From positions 22,515,605-22,579,604 of the forward strand of contig CM055113.1 of assembly GCA_029204225.1 (NCBI GenBank): a stretch of DNA of 64,000 bases. Direction: 5' to 3'. Under the pieces are notes generated by a model, which worked only from the letters and a program-made list of their open reading frames with translations, ran no database searches and was not told where the DNA came from. The position numbers and the translations under genes are program-made. The stretch comes from Diphasiastrum complanatum (lineage: Eukaryota; Streptophyta; Lycopodiopsida; Lycopodiales; Lycopodiaceae). Position 1 is the first letter of the stretch, and the number at the start of each line of letters is the position of its first letter. Positions 60,565-64,000 of the stretch are shown here, piece by piece.

Positions 60565-60576
60565 CCCCCTTTTTTT
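60565..60576 (-). promoter_or_regulatory. Candidate Gypsy polypurine tract
   Basis: On the minus strand AAAAAAAGGGGG occurs shortly after the end of pol, the expected place for the plus-strand primer. What follows is TTTTTAATATT, not TG, which weakens the call. Confidence 0.45.
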
Positions 60577-60599
60577 ATCTTTTTCAAGGGAAAAGATCC

Positions 60600-63500
60600 T
60601 AAATTGGGTCAACAAAGAACAACTCTTTGTAGTACCGTCGTAGACGACCACCGTTTACGACAGTGTCTAGGAGTGTCTCGTCAAGTGTTTGTAACTGGAT
60701 TGCACCATTAGGAAATATTTTGTTAGTAACGTATGGCCCTTCACTTCTAAACTTCAACTTGATGGGGTGCTTCTTTGATGTATAAAGAAGTACCTGGTCA
60801 CCTAAATGTAAATCTTTATTGCGTAGGTGACGGTCATGCCAGGCTTTTTGGCGTTGTTTGTTAACTAGTTGTGCGTGATAAGATATTAGTCTTGTCTCGC
60901 ATAACTGGGCTAGCGTAGGTGACGGTCATGCCAGGCTTTTTGGCGTTGTTTGTTAACTAGTTGTGCGTGATAAGATATTAGTCTTGTCTCGCATAACTGG
61001 GCTAGCGTAAATAGCTTGGTTTTGACTTGTTGTTCGATTGAAGTTTTTTCACAGAGATCTGTTGAAAAAGCCTCCGTAACTCGTAGTGAAGGTACTAAGA
61101 ATTTTACGGGCGTTACCGCTTCTTGACCGTATACTAAGTGGAAAGGGGTTACCCACCCAGTGGCTTTCTTCGGGGTGGTGCGGTAAGCCCAGATAGCTGA
61201 GAAAAGTTGTTTTCCAATCAGAGCGACTGGTTTTAACTATCTTGGTTAGAATCTTACAGATCGTCTTGTTAGTTGATTCAGCCTGGCCATTACACCTAGG
61301 ATAGTATGGTGTACTTTTTCTATGAACGACAAGGTAATGGCGCAGGAGATTATCAACGACAACATTTAAAAAATGCGTGTCGCGATCACTAACAAGCTCA
61401 ATGGGACAACCAAAACGGGTAATAATATTTTCGTAAAGAAAATGTGCAACTGTTTTTGCGTTGGCGTCCTTCGTTGCTCGGGCCTCTACCCACTTAGTGG
61501 CGTAATCTGTGGCTAGAGGATGTATTGAACTTGGGTATGTTCGTTTTTGGACTGATGGGTCCAACAAAGTCAATCCCCCACTTATGGAAGGCTTCGCCTT
61601 CTATAATGGGAGTCAATGGTGTGAAGTCTGCTTTGGTATTTTTCTTTGCTCTTTGACAGACATCACATGCTTTAATGACAGCAAACGTGTCTTTAAACAA
61701 AGATGGCCACCACAATCCTGCTCGAAGGATAATCCACCTTGTGGCTTCAGCAGAAAAGTGGCCACCTCCGATGCCCTCATGAGCCTGAGATATTATCGGT
61801 TGTATCTCAGATTCATAGGCACATCGTCGAATAATGTCGTCAACGTCCCTTTTGTAAAGTTGTCCCGCAATTAACTGAAAGGGCGCTGCTTCTATGAAAA
61901 AAATTCTTTTTTTCATTGTCCACAGACCTTCTTTTAGTCGGCCTGTTGTGAGGAACTGAGTGATCTCCTCAGCCATAGGGGTGTGGCATGCATTAGGAAG
62001 ATCAGTGTAGTTGCTTTTTCAGCACTTGGTAGTCTGGAAAGGTGATCCGCCATGAAATCTTGGGACCCGTTCCGAACGACTATACGGAAATTAAATTCCT
62101 CCAAAATTAGTAGCCATCGAGCTATTCGTCCCGTCTTACAGGACTTATTAACGATATATAGGAGTGCTTGATGGTCTGTGTAGAAAGCAAAGGTCTGGCC
62201 TAATAAATAATGTCGTAGTTGTTGTACCGCATAGACCATTGCCAATGCTTCTCTCTCGGTAGTGGTATAGTTTACTTCAACAAGCACCAGTTGCATGCTT
62301 AAGAAACGTATGGGAAAGTCCTTGCCATACTCGCCTGGTTGTGCAAGAAGACCCCCAATGGCATACTTACTTGCGTCAATATGCACATGGAATTTTGTCG
62401 TGTAATCTGGCGAGCGGAGTATGGGAGCCGTTGTGAGTGTTGTCTCCAACTCCTCAAAGGCCTTAATTCGTTCTTCGGTCCAGCGAGGATCTACCACAAC
62501 TAAATAAACGAGACATGCCTTGCCGGCATAGTCGATTATAAAGATGCGATAGTAGTTGGTATGACCGAGGAAGACATATACTTCCTTCACTGTTGCAGGT
62601 AGGGGCATGTCCACGATAACCTTGATTTTTGACGGGTCGGTAGAAATATCGTCCTTTGATATTATATGCCCGAGTACAACCCCGTGGGTGACCCATATTT
62701 GGCATTTATCAGGGTTTAGTGAGATGCCGAACCTACGATAGTGAATGAAGATTTTCTCCAAGGCATCTAGGTGCGTAGCAGCGGAAGAATGTACACCTAG
62801 ATCGTCGAGATAAATCTCCACGACCCGATGTAACAGATCTTGAAAGGCCAGTTGCATGACCCGTTGGAATGTTGAGGGGGCATTACATAAGCCAAAAGGC
62901 ATAATGCTATAAGCGTAAATGCCACTCTCTGTGGCAAAAGCCGTTTTATGTTTATCTTCAGGGGCTATTTGAACAAGGAAATAGCCGCTGAACCCATCCA
63001 AGAAGCTGAAAGCTTCAGCTCCTGCCATTTCCTCTAATATTTGGTTGTTAGGGGCAAGGGAAAATGGTCTTTTTTTGTAACCGCATTAAGGTTCTTGAGG
63101 TCAATACAGATACAAAGCTTGTCATTTTTCTTGGGTACAACCACAATGGGTAATACCCAATCAGTATGTTGGACTTCATAAATGAAGCCAGCATCCAACA
63201 ATTTCTTAATATCTTCGTCGATCCTCTCACGATAGACTGGGTTACTGCGGTAAGGTTTAGCTCTAACGGGCTTAGCATTGTCCTCTAGAGGAATCCAATG
63301 TACTACTATTTCAGGGGGGATATTTTTCATCTCGGTATAATTCCATGCAAATACATCCCTGTATTTGTGTAATAAAGTCTCTAGATCAGACAGTTGGATT
63401 GATGACAAATGTGCACCAACATGAACTATTTGATCTATGTCCTCATCATGATCTTTAAGGTTTAGTGGAATTGTCTTAGCGGGTCCTTCAAAGGAATTGG

Positions 63501-63900
63501 AACTTGGTGTAGGTTCCCGATGTGGCTGTGGTAACTGGATAACAACGTCATCCAGTGTAAAGTCTTTGAACTTCTGTGGATGATCGAAAGGTGGGTCCAC
63601 AAAATGTTTTGGGACTTTAGAAATCATTTGAGGTGATTCTTTATCAGACGTGGAAGCTTTGTCGGAGTGTTTGTTGTTTTCCCCTCTGATAAGGGCTTGA
63701 TTGGCTGCTTAAGCTTTGCACGCATCTGTTTTTGTCGCTCGGTTAATTTTGTAGCAATAATGATATTTTTTTGTAATCGAGGTTTTTGTGATTTTTGAAT
63801 GGGTGGTGTTGTGGCCTCAGTTACCATATCATCGTCGATTGTATCCTAGACTTCATCGGAATACACGTCCCAAGTATATAGTCTGGTTTTGGGCCTATAT
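60600..63900 (-). pseudogene. Ty3/Gypsy pol (RT, RNase H, integrase), broken
   Basis: Minus-strand pol that enters from the right edge. RT begins around 63290 (KPYRSNPVYRERIDEDIKKL, VVVPKKNDKLCICIDLKNLN), is frameshifted near 63040, and continues in the frame 63028-61934 with FLDGFSGYFLVQIAPEDKHK, MPFGLCNAPSTFQRVM and the catalytic YLDD. RNase H follows (HVHIDASKYAIGGLLAQ, FYTDHQALLYI). Integrase zinc-binding text (HEGIGGGHFSAEAT, CDVCQRAKK) and GIDFVGPISP are in 61976-61494. The rest of the core (VSDRDTHFLN, GQAESTNK) is in 61573-61049. Frames change near 61990, 61530 and 61150. A 92-bp tandem duplication disrupts the C-terminal end. No chromodomain was seen, and RT sequence style suggests the Tat/Athila branch (inference). 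Non-functional. Confidence 0.92.
60821..61004. repeat. Perfect 92-bp tandem duplication in Gypsy pol
   Basis: The block starting gcgtaggtgacggtcatgcc (60821-60912) is repeated at once as 60913-61004, with no difference noticed. The period of 92 is not a multiple of three, so it shifts the integrase C-terminal frame. Identity between copies implies a recent event or an assembly artefact. Confidence 0.93.
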
Positions 63901-64000
63901 GCTTGTGTGGTTGGTACTTTGGATGTTAGTTGGACATGAGCCAACGTTCCTGGTGACTTGATCTCCTTAGGAATGACTTTGGATGGATAACGTTGAGCAT
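63901..64000. other. Window edge inside the Gypsy element
   Basis: Probably the protease/RT linker part of the same minus-strand Gypsy element, which continues beyond the window. No motif was assigned. Confidence 0.35.

Overview
This is nuclear DNA from a land plant. It has split genes with clean GT-AG introns, Copia and Gypsy LTR retrotransposons, a plant-type hAT transposon, iMet-primed LTR elements and long (GA)n arrays. I saw no prokaryotic or organellar genes. Which plant is unclear. The AT-rich repeat-laden introns and sparse genes would suit a fern or gymnosperm as well as an angiosperm, but this is a guess.

Only two genes look intact. The first, at 16983-28934 (+), is an ALDH10-family aminoaldehyde/betaine aldehyde dehydrogenase. 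Fifteen exons join in phase to 504 residues with all catalytic residues present. A (GA)n tract touches its start codon, and its fourth exon carries a 150-bp tandem duplication. The second, at 42957-45596 (+), is a secreted GH28 polygalacturonase-like protein of nine exons and 435 residues, including a 21-nt micro-exon.

The rest is mostly transposable-element debris. 0.9-4.6 kb: frameshifted hAT transposase (-). 8.4-9.8 kb: fragment of a non-coding LTR family, called family A here. 11.9-13.6 kb: Copia 3' LTR and pol remnants (-). 15.4-16.2 kb: decayed coding sequence of unknown family (-). 34.4-39.2 kb: an old LTR leader split by a structurally complete family A element (35121-38774) with LTRs, primer-binding site, polypurine tract and a 5-bp target duplication. 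39.5-39.9 kb: Copia gag and primer-binding site (-). 46.2-49.0 kb: broken Copia pol and LTR (+). 49.1-64 kb: Gypsy territory, with a gag (-), an inverted family A copy, two head-to-head Gypsy leader regions, a coiled-coil ORF with two stops, three arrays of one roughly 25-bp minisatellite family (one with a 300-bp higher-order period), and a broken Gypsy pol (-) that enters from the right edge.

The observations most worth a second look are the in-frame exon duplication in the dehydrogenase, the dispersed 25-bp minisatellite family with its higher-order array, the complete coding-free LTR element with several relatives here, the head-to-head Gypsy leaders, and the unidentified decayed coding region upstream of the dehydrogenase. 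I did not find a convincing new multi-gene system.
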